From NCBI RefSeq assembly GCF_001931485.1, contig NZ_MSDV01000038.1:1-64000 (forward strand): a stretch of 64,000 nt of DNA, read 5' to 3'. The stretch comes from Burkholderia sp. SRS-W-2-2016 (GTDB lineage: Bacteria > Pseudomonadota > Gammaproteobacteria > Burkholderiales > Burkholderiaceae). A model generated the notes under the pieces. It was not told the DNA's origin and made no database searches. It saw only the letters and a list, made by a program, of their open reading frames with translations. Of the stretch, positions 1 to 7,395 are shown piece after piece. How positions within the stretch are numbered: the stretch's first letter is position 1; every line of letters starts with the position of its first letter. Both the position numbers and the translations under genes were made by a program.

Positions 1-202
1 CGGTCGCCATTCCCCTTTGGGGGCGTTGTGTTCTCTTTATCGTGTTTGGGTGTCCGTATTATATTCTTTTGGTGTTTTTGGGTTTGGGGGGGGGTTGAGG
101 GTTGGGTGGGCTGCTGCGGTTCGGTGTTGCTGCCGACCGCATGCACGCGACGATCGTGTTTGGCGAAATCTGTCCGACGCGTGTGCCCGCACACATCCCG
201 TG
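1..202. other. Intergenic, G/T-rich, no gene seen
   Basis: No convincing coding region was found. Bases 10-130 of the + strand are markedly rich in G and T, with several G runs and T runs, unlike the G/C-balanced coding DNA around them. The same composition appears on the left flanks of the palindromic elements near 41,600 and 47,900, but no element arm is recognisable here. Confidence 0.5.
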
Positions 203-562
203 TCAGCGTTTTTGAACGTACTGCTGCAGCACCACCGCCTGGTTGTGCTCTTCGTCGCGCGCGCCGTACACCAGCGTAACCGGCCCTTCCTCGCAAAGCG
301 CGCGCAACCGCGACACCGCCTCGTCGTTCGCATCGAGTTCCCGCCGGTACTCGCGCTGAAACTGCTCCCACCGCTCCGGATCGTGATTGAACCACTGCCG
401 CAGCTTCGTGCTCGGCGCGATCTCTTTCAACCATAGCGTCAAGCCAGCCCGCTCTTTCCTGATGCCACGCGGCCACACGCGATCGACGAGCACGCGCGCG
501 CCGTCTTGCGGCGACGCCGGCTCGTAGATTCGTTTGATCTGCACGTTGTGATGCGAGCGCAT
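203..562 (-). CDS. DUF488 family protein
   Basis: This 119-residue protein has the hallmarks of the DUF488 family. They are an N-terminal VQIKRIYEP strand, the conserved DRVWPRG motif near residue 27, a KEIAPSTKLRQWFNHDPERW stretch near residues 47-66, and a C-terminal VTLVYGARDEEHNQA motif. Its length matches the family, which is small and cytosolic and whose biochemical role is unknown to me. The ATG has only a weak Shine-Dalgarno, so translation could begin a few codons later. It stands alone, with the remains of an SDR gene upstream on the same strand. Family membership is solid; function is not assigned. Confidence 0.85.
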   Translation of the reverse strand: MRSHHNVQIKRIYEPASPQDGARVLVDRVWPRGIRKERAGLTLWLKEIAPSTKLRQWFNHDPERWEQFQREYRRELDANDEAVSRLRALCEEGPVTLVYGARDEEHNQAVVLQQYVQKR

Positions 563-649
563 GTCGATGTTTCGCTATGGAAGAGTTAGCGACGACTTTT
601 AGCGTAGTGACTTCCCCATAGCATTGCAAGCGGACGGCTGTCTTCCGGC

Positions 650-898
650 AGACCGAAATACTCAGTTCTGCCACGGATATTTTCCAGTCGAGCGGATCCA
701 GGCCATTGAGAAACTCGTGCGTCCGCGGTTGATGCAGCGGCGTCCTGATGATGCCCGGCGCGACCGCATTCACGCGGATGCCGCTGCGCGCATATTCGAT
801 CGCGGGCGAGCGCGTCATCGCATCGAGCCCGCCCTTAGTCAGATCGACGAGACCCGACGGCATAGCCGCGATCGGCTGATCGACCAGTGCCGCCGTGG
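650..898 (-). pseudogene. Short-chain dehydrogenase/reductase fragment (C-terminal half)
   Basis: Reading the minus strand without an ATG gives a clean stretch of the second half of an SDR. It runs from LVDQPIAAMPSG through LTKGGLDAMTR (the active-site helix with its Lys) and EYARSGIRVNAVAPGIIRTPLH (the typical loop after beta-6). Similarity then fades into unrelated residues near 650. The N-terminal Rossmann half with TGxxxGxG is absent, and upstream sequence changes abruptly at about 898. This is a truncated remnant rather than a gene, possibly left by a rearrangement. Bases 899-986 on the + strand end an open frame with a protein-like tail (PVGTVVEHPVQAFADKQGLFAA, then stop). That may be the 3-prime end of another broken gene, which I do not recognise. 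Confidence 0.7.
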
Positions 899-1051
899 GC
901 AGGCTCGCAACGACCTGCCGGTCGGAACCGTGGTCGAACATCCGGTGCAAGCGTTTGCGGATAAGCAGGGATTGTTTGCGGCTTGAGGTCGTGGACCACG
1001 TCGTGACGCGTGCTCACGCAGTGAGTGCGTATCAACCGCCAGAAACGAAAA

Positions 1052-1081
1052 AAGGACCTACGGCTTTCACCATAGGTCCTT
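1052..1081 (-). terminator. Intrinsic terminator of tRNA-Pro
   Basis: A 9-bp stem (AAGGACCTA / TAGGTCCTT) lies just downstream of the tRNA on the minus strand. In the minus-strand transcript it is followed by a run of six T. Position and structure fit a factor-independent terminator for the tRNA transcript. Confidence 0.8.
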
Positions 1082-1085
1082 CTAT

Positions 1086-1166
<81 letters not shown>

Positions 1167-1245
1167 AACAGCAAGAAATTATAACAGACACTTTATTCGA
1201 TTAGAACCGCCAGACGGAAAACTAAACTCCGTCTCGCGGCATCGG

Positions 1246-1680
1246 CTATTGATGTCCACCGAGCAGATCGATCACGCTTTGCAGTTCCTTGCGCAACTTC
1301 TCGACATCCACCGCATCCCCGGCGCGCTCCACAGGGGCCGCGGAAGTCTGCACCGCCGCTGCCCCGCTACCCTCGCCTTCGTCGCCCATCGCGTCCGGCG
1401 CAGCACCGCCGCCATGCGAATCGAGCCGGTTACGCGCGCCGTTGATCGTGAAGCCCTGTTCGTACAGCAATTCACGAATCCGGCGGATCAACAGCACCTC
1501 GTGATGCTGGTAGTAACGACGATTGCCTCGCCGCTTGACCGGCCTCAACTGGGTGAACTCCTGCTCCCAGTAACGCAGCACATGAGGTTTCACGCCGCAT
1601 AGTTCGCTGACCTCACCAATCGTGAAGTAGCGCTTAGCTGGAATCGGAGGCAACACGACTTTTTCGATCGTCGCGGTCAT
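1246..1680 (-). CDS. MerR family transcriptional regulator
   Basis: A 144-residue protein with a MerR-type winged helix-turn-helix at residues 17-60 (YFTIGEVSELCGVKPHVLRYWEQEF, then RRYYQHHEVLLIRRIREL). The C-terminal half (about residues 85-130) is Ala/Gly/Glu-rich and probably flexible, ending in a short amphipathic helix. It lacks the Cys residues of metal-sensing MerR proteins, so an effector cannot be proposed. It follows ihfA on the same strand with about 45 bp between them, an arrangement common in proteobacteria where this gene is called a MerR-type regulator of unknown target. It is followed by tRNA-Pro. Confidence 0.88.
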   Translation of the reverse strand: MTATIEKVVLPPIPAKRYFTIGEVSELCGVKPHVLRYWEQEFTQLRPVKRRGNRRYYQHHEVLLIRRIRELLYEQGFTINGARNRLDSHGGGAAPDAMGDEGEGSGAAAVQTSAAPVERAGDAVDVEKLRKELQSVIDLLGGHQ

Positions 1681-1724
1681 CGTCAGTTAGCCGTGATGGA
1701 TTGCGCAAAAGCGCGCCAGTCAGA

Positions 1725-2135
1725 TCAGCGCGCGAAGCTCGCTTCAGCGCCGTTCTCGACGAGCGCCTTCAGCTTTTGACTTGCATGAAACGTCACCACA
1801 CGACGCGCGGCGATCGGAATCGCCTCGCCGGTCTTCGGATTACGGCCCGGACGCTGCGGCTTGTCGCGCAACTGAAAGTTACCGAAGCCCGACAGCTTGA
1901 CGCTGTCGCCGCTCTCCAGCGCGTCACGGATCACTTCGAAGAAGGCTTCGACCATGTCCTTCGCTTCCCGCTTGTTGAGCCCGACATTGTCGAACAGCAA
2001 CTCGGCAAGTTCCGCCTTGGTGAGCGTCGGCGTTTCGGTGGAAACGACGGCGGGTGATGTCGGAATATCTCGAATCATGGCGCTGCGTTGCGCCGTAAGA
2101 AGGGCTTCGAAATCACTCGAGTTCATTTCATTCAT
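1725..2135 (-). CDS. ihfA: Integration host factor subunit alpha
   Basis: This DNA-bending protein of the HU/IHF family pairs with IHF-beta in the nucleoid. The core begins at TLTKAELAELLFDNVGLNKREAKDMVEAFFEVI and carries the beta-arm signature RPGRNPKTGEAIPIAARRVVTFHAS, including the conserved Pro of the intercalating tip. I chose the ATG giving MNEMNSSDF (136 residues) over one seven codons upstream because the extra residues look non-coding. The stretch of about 35 residues before the core is longer than in enterobacterial IHF-alpha but usual in Burkholderia relatives. It lies 68 bp downstream of pheT and upstream of merR, the classic pheST-ihfA arrangement. Confidence 0.95.
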   Translation of the reverse strand: MNEMNSSDFEALLTAQRSAMIRDIPTSPAVVSTETPTLTKAELAELLFDNVGLNKREAKDMVEAFFEVIRDALESGDSVKLSGFGNFQLRDKPQRPGRNPKTGEAIPIAARRVVTFHASQKLKALVENGAEASFAR

Positions 2136-2203
2136 ATCTATCAAATGGCGCGCCAAGCATAAAACAATGGATGCGGAAACAGCCGTGCAATTGTCAAATG
2201 CGG

Positions 2204-4639
2204 TTATCCGCGCAACCGTGCGCCATATACTCGAGCCAGACGTTCCACCAGAGTTTGAATAGCCAGATCGACCGTTTCATCCTGAAGGGTTCCGCCAGTA
2301 TCTTGCAAGGTCACACGGAACGCAAGGCTTTTCTCGTGCGCGGCCAGACCACCGGAAGTGTTTGATTTTGGACGGAATTCGTCGAAAAGCGCAACCTTCT
2401 GAACGCTCTTGCAAGCAGGTTCCGACAGGGCCTTCTGAAGCTCGTCGAGCAGCGCCTGGACCTCGATTTTTTGATCGACGACCACCGCGATATCACGTCG
2501 TACCGGCGGGAATTTCGATACTTCCGACGGAACCGGCAATACTCGCTGCATTAATGCTTCCGCTTCGATTTCAAACAGAATCGGCGCATGCGGTAAATCA
2601 TATTTTTGCATCCAACGCGGATGCAATTCGCCAATCCAGCCGACCGCGCGACCATTCAGCTCGATACGCGCACTGCGTCCCGGATGGAGCGCCGGATGCT
2701 CGGCCTTCACGAAGCGCGCAGTGGCCGGCGCGACCAGCGCCTCGAGATCGCCCTTCACGTCGAAGAAGTCAACGGCACGCGTTGCCGCGCCCCACTGCTC
2801 TTCCAGTGCCGGACCATAGGCGAGGCCGCCAATCATCTTCGGCTGCGCGAAACCTTCGACGGTCAGCTCACCAGCCTTGATCGACGGATCGTGCAGGAAC
2901 ACGCGACCGGCTTCGAACACGCGCACGCGGTCCGCGGCACGACGGTTCAGGTTGGTGCGCAGCACGTGGATCAGGCTGCCGAACAGCGTGGTGCGCATCA
3001 CCGACAGCTGGCTCGCGATCGGATTGAGCAGACGCACCGGGTTGCTGTTGCCCGCGAAGTCCTGCTCCCACTCGGCATCGACGAAACTGAAGTTCACCGT
3101 CTCCGCGTAGTCGCGCGCGGCGAGCGCGTGACGGATCGTGTGGATCGAGCGCTGCGTTTCGTTGGTCGCGCGCATTTCGCTGGCGGCGACCGGCGGGTTT
3201 GCCGGGATCTTTTCGAAGCCGTAGATACGCGCGACTTCTTCGATCAGGTCTTCTTCGATTTCGATATCGAAGCGGTACGACGGCGGCTGCACCGCGAACG
3301 TATCGCCGTCGCGCTCGAACGTGAGACCGAGGCGCGTGAAAATCTGCGCGATTTCATCGGCGCCGATCTGCACACCGATGATGCGATTCGCGCGCGACAC
3401 CCGCATCTTCACCGGCGCGCGCTTCGGCACGTTGACGATCTGATCGTCGACCGGGCCGGCTTCGCCGCCGCAGATATCGAGAATCAGCTGCGTGATGCGC
3501 TCGATATGCTCGACGGTCGTCGCATAGTCGACGCCGCGTTCGAAGCGATGACCCGCGTCGGTCGAGAAGTTGTACTTGCGCGAGCGGCCGCGAATGCTAT
3601 CGGGCCACCAGAACGCGGCTTCCAGATAGATGTTGGTGGTGTCGAGCGTGACGGCCGTGCTGTCGCCGCCCATGATGCCCGCGAGGCTTTCGATATGCTG
3701 CTCGTCGGCGATCACGCCGACCGTTTCGTCGAGTTCGACCGTGTTGCCGTTCAACAGCTTCAGCGTCTCGCCCTTGCGGCCCCAGCGCACGTCCATGCCG
3801 CCGTGGATCTTGTCCAGATCGAACACGTGCGACGGACGGCCCAGTTCGAGCATCACGTAGTTCGAGATGTCGACGAGCGCGGAAATGCTGCGCTGACCCG
3901 AGCGCTCGAGACGCTCGACCATCCATTGCGGCGACTTCGCGCGCGCATTCACGCCGCGGATCACGCGACCCGAGAAACGGCCGCACAGATCGGGCGCCGA
4001 AATCTTCACAGGCAGCGTTTCGTTGAGCTTCACCGCAACCGGCTTGATCTCGAGCGGGCGCAGCGGCGCACCGGTGATCGCCGAGGTTTCGCGCGCGACG
4101 CCGAACACCGACAGGCAGTCCGCCTTGTTCGGCGTCAGCTTGATTTCGAACACGGTGTCGTCGAGGTTGAGCGTATCGCGGATGTCCTGGCCGATCGGCG
4201 TGTCTTCCGGCAGGATCAGCAGGCCGCTATGGTCTTCCGAGAGTTTCAGCTCGCGCGCCGAGCACAGCATGCCCTGGCTTTCCACGCCGCGCAGCTTCGA
4301 CAGCTTGATCGCGAACGGGGCGCCGCCCTCTTCGGCCGGCGGCAGTTGCGCGCCCACCAGCGCGACCGGCACCTTGATGCCGGGCGACACGTTCGGTGCG
4401 CCGCACACGATGTTCAGCGTCGCGCCGGTGCCGGCGTTGACCTGACACACGTTGAGCTTGTCCGCATCCGGATGCTTGACGACTTCCAGCACCTGGCCGA
4501 CGACGATCTTCGAGGTGGGCGGCGCAGCCGGACGCAGGTCTTCGACTTCGAGACCCGCCATCGTCAACGCATGCGACAGCTCCTCGGTGGTCAGTTGCGG
4601 ATCGACAAAAGTTCTGAGCCAGGATTCCGGAAATTGCAT
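2204..4639 (-). CDS. pheT: Phenylalanine--tRNA ligase beta subunit
   Basis: This is the 811-residue beta subunit of the alpha2-beta2 synthetase that charges tRNA-Phe with phenylalanine in the cytosol. An N-terminal tRNA-binding OB fold (about residues 40-150, KIVVGQVLEVVKHPDADKLNVCQV) is followed by the B3/B4 editing domain, then B5 (near residues 400-480, RIYGFEKIP). The catalytic-like core follows, with a C-terminal ferredoxin-like anticodon-binding domain (FPPVRRDIAVVVD through RLARVYGARLRG). The length is typical. It is downstream of pheS with a 164-bp gap and precedes ihfA. No frameshift or truncation was seen. Confidence 0.98.
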   Translation of the reverse strand: MQFPESWLRTFVDPQLTTEELSHALTMAGLEVEDLRPAAPPTSKIVVGQVLEVVKHPDADKLNVCQVNAGTGATLNIVCGAPNVSPGIKVPVALVGAQLPPAEEGGAPFAIKLSKLRGVESQGMLCSARELKLSEDHSGLLILPEDTPIGQDIRDTLNLDDTVFEIKLTPNKADCLSVFGVARETSAITGAPLRPLEIKPVAVKLNETLPVKISAPDLCGRFSGRVIRGVNARAKSPQWMVERLERSGQRSISALVDISNYVMLELGRPSHVFDLDKIHGGMDVRWGRKGETLKLLNGNTVELDETVGVIADEQHIESLAGIMGGDSTAVTLDTTNIYLEAAFWWPDSIRGRSRKYNFSTDAGHRFERGVDYATTVEHIERITQLILDICGGEAGPVDDQIVNVPKRAPVKMRVSRANRIIGVQIGADEIAQIFTRLGLTFERDGDTFAVQPPSYRFDIEIEEDLIEEVARIYGFEKIPANPPVAASEMRATNETQRSIHTIRHALAARDYAETVNFSFVDAEWEQDFAGNSNPVRLLNPIASQLSVMRTTLFGSLIHVLRTNLNRRAADRVRVFEAGRVFLHDPSIKAGELTVEGFAQPKMIGGLAYGPALEEQWGAATRAVDFFDVKGDLEALVAPATARFVKAEHPALHPGRSARIELNGRAVGWIGELHPRWMQKYDLPHAPILFEIEAEALMQRVLPVPSEVSKFPPVRRDIAVVVDQKIEVQALLDELQKALSEPACKSVQKVALFDEFRPKSNTSGGLAAHEKSLAFRVTLQDTGGTLQDETVDLAIQTLVERLARVYGARLRG

Positions 4640-4803
4640 GGTTCTGTGTTCGTTCTGATCAGGTTAGGTCCACGTCCGGCGAATGCCTCGTGTCCGTAAT
4701 GCACCGGTTTCGGACCGGCCCACTCGGCGCTGCCGGGGACGCTCGCGGCACGCATTCGATGCGCCACCGCGTTCTATGCTTGGTCGCGCTCGCGCGCGCC
4801 GCT

Positions 4804-5817
4804 TCACGCGAATTGACGCAGGAAACGCAGGTCGTTTTCGAAGAACAGGCGCAGGTCCTGCACGCCGTAACGCAGCATCGTGAGACGCTCGAGGCCGCTG
4901 CCGAAGGCAAAGCCGATGTAGCGCTCAGGGTCGAGGCCCATGTTGCGGATCACGGTCGGATGCACCTGGCCCGAGCCCGAAATCTCGAGCCACCTGCCGG
5001 CGTTCTTGCCCGTTTCGAACTGCATGTCGATCTCGGCCGACGGTTCGGTGAACGGGAAATACGACGGCCGGAAGCGCACGAGAATGTCGTCGCGCTCGAA
5101 GAATTTCTTCAGGAAATCGGTGTAGACGCCCTTCAGGTCCGCGAAGCTGATGTCCTCGGCGATCCACAGGCCTTCGACCTGGTTGAACATCGGCGAATGG
5201 GTCGCGTCGCTGTCCACGCGATAGGTACGGCCCGGCACGATCACCTTGATCGGCGGCGTGTTGGTGCGCGCGTAGCGGACCTGCATCGGGCTCGTATGCG
5301 TGCGCAGCAGCAGCGGACGGCCGTCGGCATCCTTGCCGTCGACGTAGAAGGTGTCCTGCATCGAACGCGCCGGATGGTTTTCCGGGCTGTTCAGCGAGGT
5401 GAAGTTGTACCAGTCGGTTTCGATCTCGGGGCCGTCGGCCACGTCGAATCCGATCGTGCGGAAAATCTGTTCGACGCGCTCCCAGGTGCGCATCACCGGA
5501 TGCAGGCTGCCCGTGCTGGCGCCACGACCCGGCAGCGTCACGTCGATCGATTCGGCGGCCAGACGCTGGTTCAGCAGCGCGTCGGCGAGGGCCTGACGGC
5601 GTGCGGTCAGCGCGGCTTCGACCTGCTGTTTGACGAGGTTGATCCGTGCGCCTTCGGTCTTGCGCGTGTCGGGATCGAGTTTGCCAAGGCCCTTCAACAG
5701 TTCGGTCAGCGCGCCCGATTTACCGAGAAAGCGAGCCTTCTCGTTCTCGAGCGTGGTGACGTCGGGGGCTTCTGCGAAGGCTTTTTGCGCGTCGGCGACA
5801 ATCTGGTCCAGATCCAT
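4804..5817 (-). CDS. pheS: Phenylalanine--tRNA ligase alpha subunit
   Basis: The catalytic alpha subunit of phenylalanyl-tRNA synthetase forms phenylalanyl-adenylate and transfers Phe to tRNA. The start at MDLDQIVADAQ gives 337 residues, the standard length; an upstream ATG would add four atypical residues. The N-terminal coiled coil (about 1-85) is followed by the class II core, with motif 2 around DDILVRFRPSYFPFTEPSAEIDMQ and motif 3 GFAFGSGLERLTMLRYG. It pairs with pheT downstream. It is separated from rplT upstream by a strong hairpin, suggesting partly independent expression from the ribosomal-protein operon. Confidence 0.98.
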   Translation of the reverse strand: MDLDQIVADAQKAFAEAPDVTTLENEKARFLGKSGALTELLKGLGKLDPDTRKTEGARINLVKQQVEAALTARRQALADALLNQRLAAESIDVTLPGRGASTGSLHPVMRTWERVEQIFRTIGFDVADGPEIETDWYNFTSLNSPENHPARSMQDTFYVDGKDADGRPLLLRTHTSPMQVRYARTNTPPIKVIVPGRTYRVDSDATHSPMFNQVEGLWIAEDISFADLKGVYTDFLKKFFERDDILVRFRPSYFPFTEPSAEIDMQFETGKNAGRWLEISGSGQVHPTVIRNMGLDPERYIGFAFGSGLERLTMLRYGVQDLRLFFENDLRFLRQFA

Positions 5818-5876
5818 TGATCCCATCATTTCAACGTCAGTGTTCTATCGAAACAAAACTGGTTCTACCAACAAAA

Positions 5877-5900
5877 ACGGGGCTCGGTGAGGAGCCCCGT
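5877..5900 (-). terminator. Hairpin with T-run between rplT and pheS
   Basis: A perfect 9-bp stem (ACGGGGCTC / GAGCCCCGT) is flanked by A-runs and T-runs on both sides, so it can act on either strand. In the minus-strand transcript it lies about 75 nt after the rplT stop and 60 nt before pheS. It could end the infC-rpmI-rplT message or serve as an attenuator for pheST. I looked for a Phe-rich leader peptide of the enterobacterial pheM kind before it and found none. Confidence 0.8.
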
Positions 5901-5975
5901 TTTTGTTGCAGCGTCACCGAGACAACCGGATATTCGCTGCTACGAACCACGCAGTTTTAATTGCCAGAAGCGCAA

Positions 5976-6335
5976 TCAGGCTGCAACGGCGGCTTTCACC
6001 TGCTGAACGATCGCAGCAAAAGCAGCCTTGTCGAACACAGCCATGTCGGCCAGCACCTTACGGTCCAGTTCGATCGACGCCTTCTTCAGGCCGTTGATGA
6101 ACACGCTGTACGTCATGTCGTGCTGACGCACCGCCGCGTTGATACGCGTGATCCACAGTGCGCGGAACACACGCTTCTTGTTGCGGCGGTCGCGGTAGGC
6201 GTACTGGCCTGCACGCATGACCGCCTGCTTGGCGATGCGATAGACGTTATTGCGACGGCCGCGGTAACCCTTGGCCAGCTTGATGATCTTCTTGTGACGG
6301 GCCCGTGCGGTAACCCCACGTTTTACTCGAGGCAT
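5976..6335 (-). CDS. rplT: 50S ribosomal protein L20
   Basis: A 119-residue very basic protein starting [39 protein letters not shown], the invariant L20 N-terminus. It binds 23S rRNA early in 50S assembly. In E. coli, L20 also represses its own operon by binding the mRNA upstream of rpmI, and a structured leader is present here too (see 6563-6820). The gene follows rpmI by 29 bp, as expected for translational coupling of the pair. Confidence 0.98.
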
Positions 6336-6364
6336 GTTTCGCTCCTATGAGTGTCGGTTAAGGG

Positions 6365-6562
6365 TTAAGCGAACGGCAGCATTGCGCGAACGGAGTTCAG
6401 ATCGGAATCATGAACTGCCGTGGAGCCGCGCAGATGGCGTTTGTTCTTGGTGGTCTTCTTGGTAAGAATGTGACGCTTGAAGGCCTGACCGCGCTTGACG
6501 GTACCGCCCGGACGCACCACGAAGCGCTTTGCAGCACTCTTCTTGGTCTTCATCTTCGGCAT
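6365..6562 (-). CDS. rpmI: 50S ribosomal protein L35
   Basis: A 65-residue basic protein reading MPKMKTKKSAAKRFVVRPGGTVKRG and ending in SDLNSVRAMLPFA, the full L35 family length. Longer upstream extensions of the frame are not conserved and are rejected. It is a structural component of the 50S subunit, between infC (258 bp upstream) and rplT (29 bp downstream). The long gap to infC is the likely seat of L20 feedback control. Confidence 0.97.
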   Translation of the reverse strand: MPKMKTKKSAAKRFVVRPGGTVKRGQAFKRHILTKKTTKNKRHLRGSTAVHDSDLNSVRAMLPFA

Positions 6563-6820
6563 GACAACTCCATTATTAGATGGACATGGGTGTGCGGTCG
6601 GCCAGATAGCCATTTCCCGCCCTTCGAAACCCACTCCACTTGGTATGCAGACCGCCGATACCGCCAGCGGCCGCTTTCCGGGACCCGCCGCGCACTTGCG
6701 TACGCGCCGTTCCGAAACCTTCCTGCGCCGCACCGGACACCCGGCACGACGACAAACAAACCTGCGCCACCGGAGCGCGCGCCACACGGCGCGCCGCCGC
6801 TCCGGATCACTACTGAGCGC
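6563..6820 (-). promoter_or_regulatory. Candidate L20-type leader between infC and rpmI
   Basis: This 258-nt untranslated stretch separates infC from rpmI and contains no plausible gene. In the minus-strand RNA a strong hairpin forms right after the infC stop: CCGGAGC pairs with GCTCCGG across 6770-6805, with further GGCGCGCC/GGCGCGC pairing inside. In E. coli and Bacillus, L20 represses rpmI-rplT by binding structured RNA in the same position. The location and structure fit such a site, but I have not derived the actual L20-binding fold. Confidence 0.45.
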
Positions 6821-7345
6821 TTACTTCTTTTTCTTCGGAGCGAGCACCATGATCATCTGGCGCCCTTCCATCTTCGGCATCTGCTCGACCTGACCGACTT
6901 CGTCGAGGTCGGTGCGCAGGCGTTCGAGCATGCGCATGCCGATTTCCTGGTGAGCCATTTCACGGCCCCGGAAACGCAACGTGATTTTGGTCTTGTCGCC
7001 GTCTTCGAGGAAGCGAATGAGGTTGCGCAGCTTGACGTTGTAGTCACCGTCGTCGGTACCCGGGCGGAATTTGACTTCCTTGACCTGGATGACCTTCTGC
7101 TTGAGCTTGGCCTCGTGTTGCTTCTTCGCTTCCTGGTACTTGAACTTGCCGTAGTCCATCAAACGGCAAACCGGCGGAACCGCTTGCGGAGCGATTTCAA
7201 CCAGATCGACGTCCTGTTGTTCCGACATACGGAACGCCTCAGCGAGCTTTACGATGCCGAGCGGTTCGTTCTCGACGCCGACCAGTCGCACCTCGGGTGC
7301 AGTGATCTCACCGTTGATGCGGTGCGCAGACTTATCAGTAGCGAT
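6821..7345 (-). CDS. infC: Translation initiation factor IF-3 (ATC start)
   Basis: IF-3 binds the 30S subunit, prevents premature 50S joining and proofreads start-codon selection. Extending upstream of the first ATG/GTG-type codon gives the conserved N-terminus ATDKSAHRINGEITAPEVRLVGVENEP, whose initiation codon is ATC at 7343-7345. It has a good Shine-Dalgarno (GAGGAAAC) upstream. This gives 174 residues, close to the 180 of E. coli. The N-domain, lysine-rich linker (QEAKKQHEAKLKQKVIQVKEVKFRPGTDDGDYNVKLRN) and C-domain ending in KMEGRQMIMVLAPKKKK are intact. The rare start is the known basis of IF-3 autoregulation (AUU in E. coli). It sits 50 bp downstream of thrS. Confidence 0.95.
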   Translation of the reverse strand: MATDKSAHRINGEITAPEVRLVGVENEPLGIVKLAEAFRMSEQQDVDLVEIAPQAVPPVCRLMDYGKFKYQEAKKQHEAKLKQKVIQVKEVKFRPGTDDGDYNVKLRNLIRFLEDGDKTKITLRFRGREMAHQEIGMRMLERLRTDLDEVGQVEQMPKMEGRQMIMVLAPKKKK

Positions 7346-7395
7346 GTTACGTTTCCTCTAAAAATTAAAAAAAACGAGCCGGGCTGCCAAGTGGC

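Noticed and set aside
1..202. Remnant of another palindromic element at the left edge, because of G/T-rich sequence
   Set aside because: No arm sequence such as the CTTTCTTTGC hairpin or the GTCGGTCTATTGG block is present.
2606..4699. A 697-residue + strand open frame opposite pheT
   Set aside because: Long antisense frame caused by high G+C; rich in Arg/Ala/His/Asp with no domain, while pheT on the other strand is unmistakable.
5901..5975. Phe-rich leader peptide for pheST attenuation
   Set aside because: No ATG or GTG frame with clustered Phe codons exists between rplT and the hairpin.
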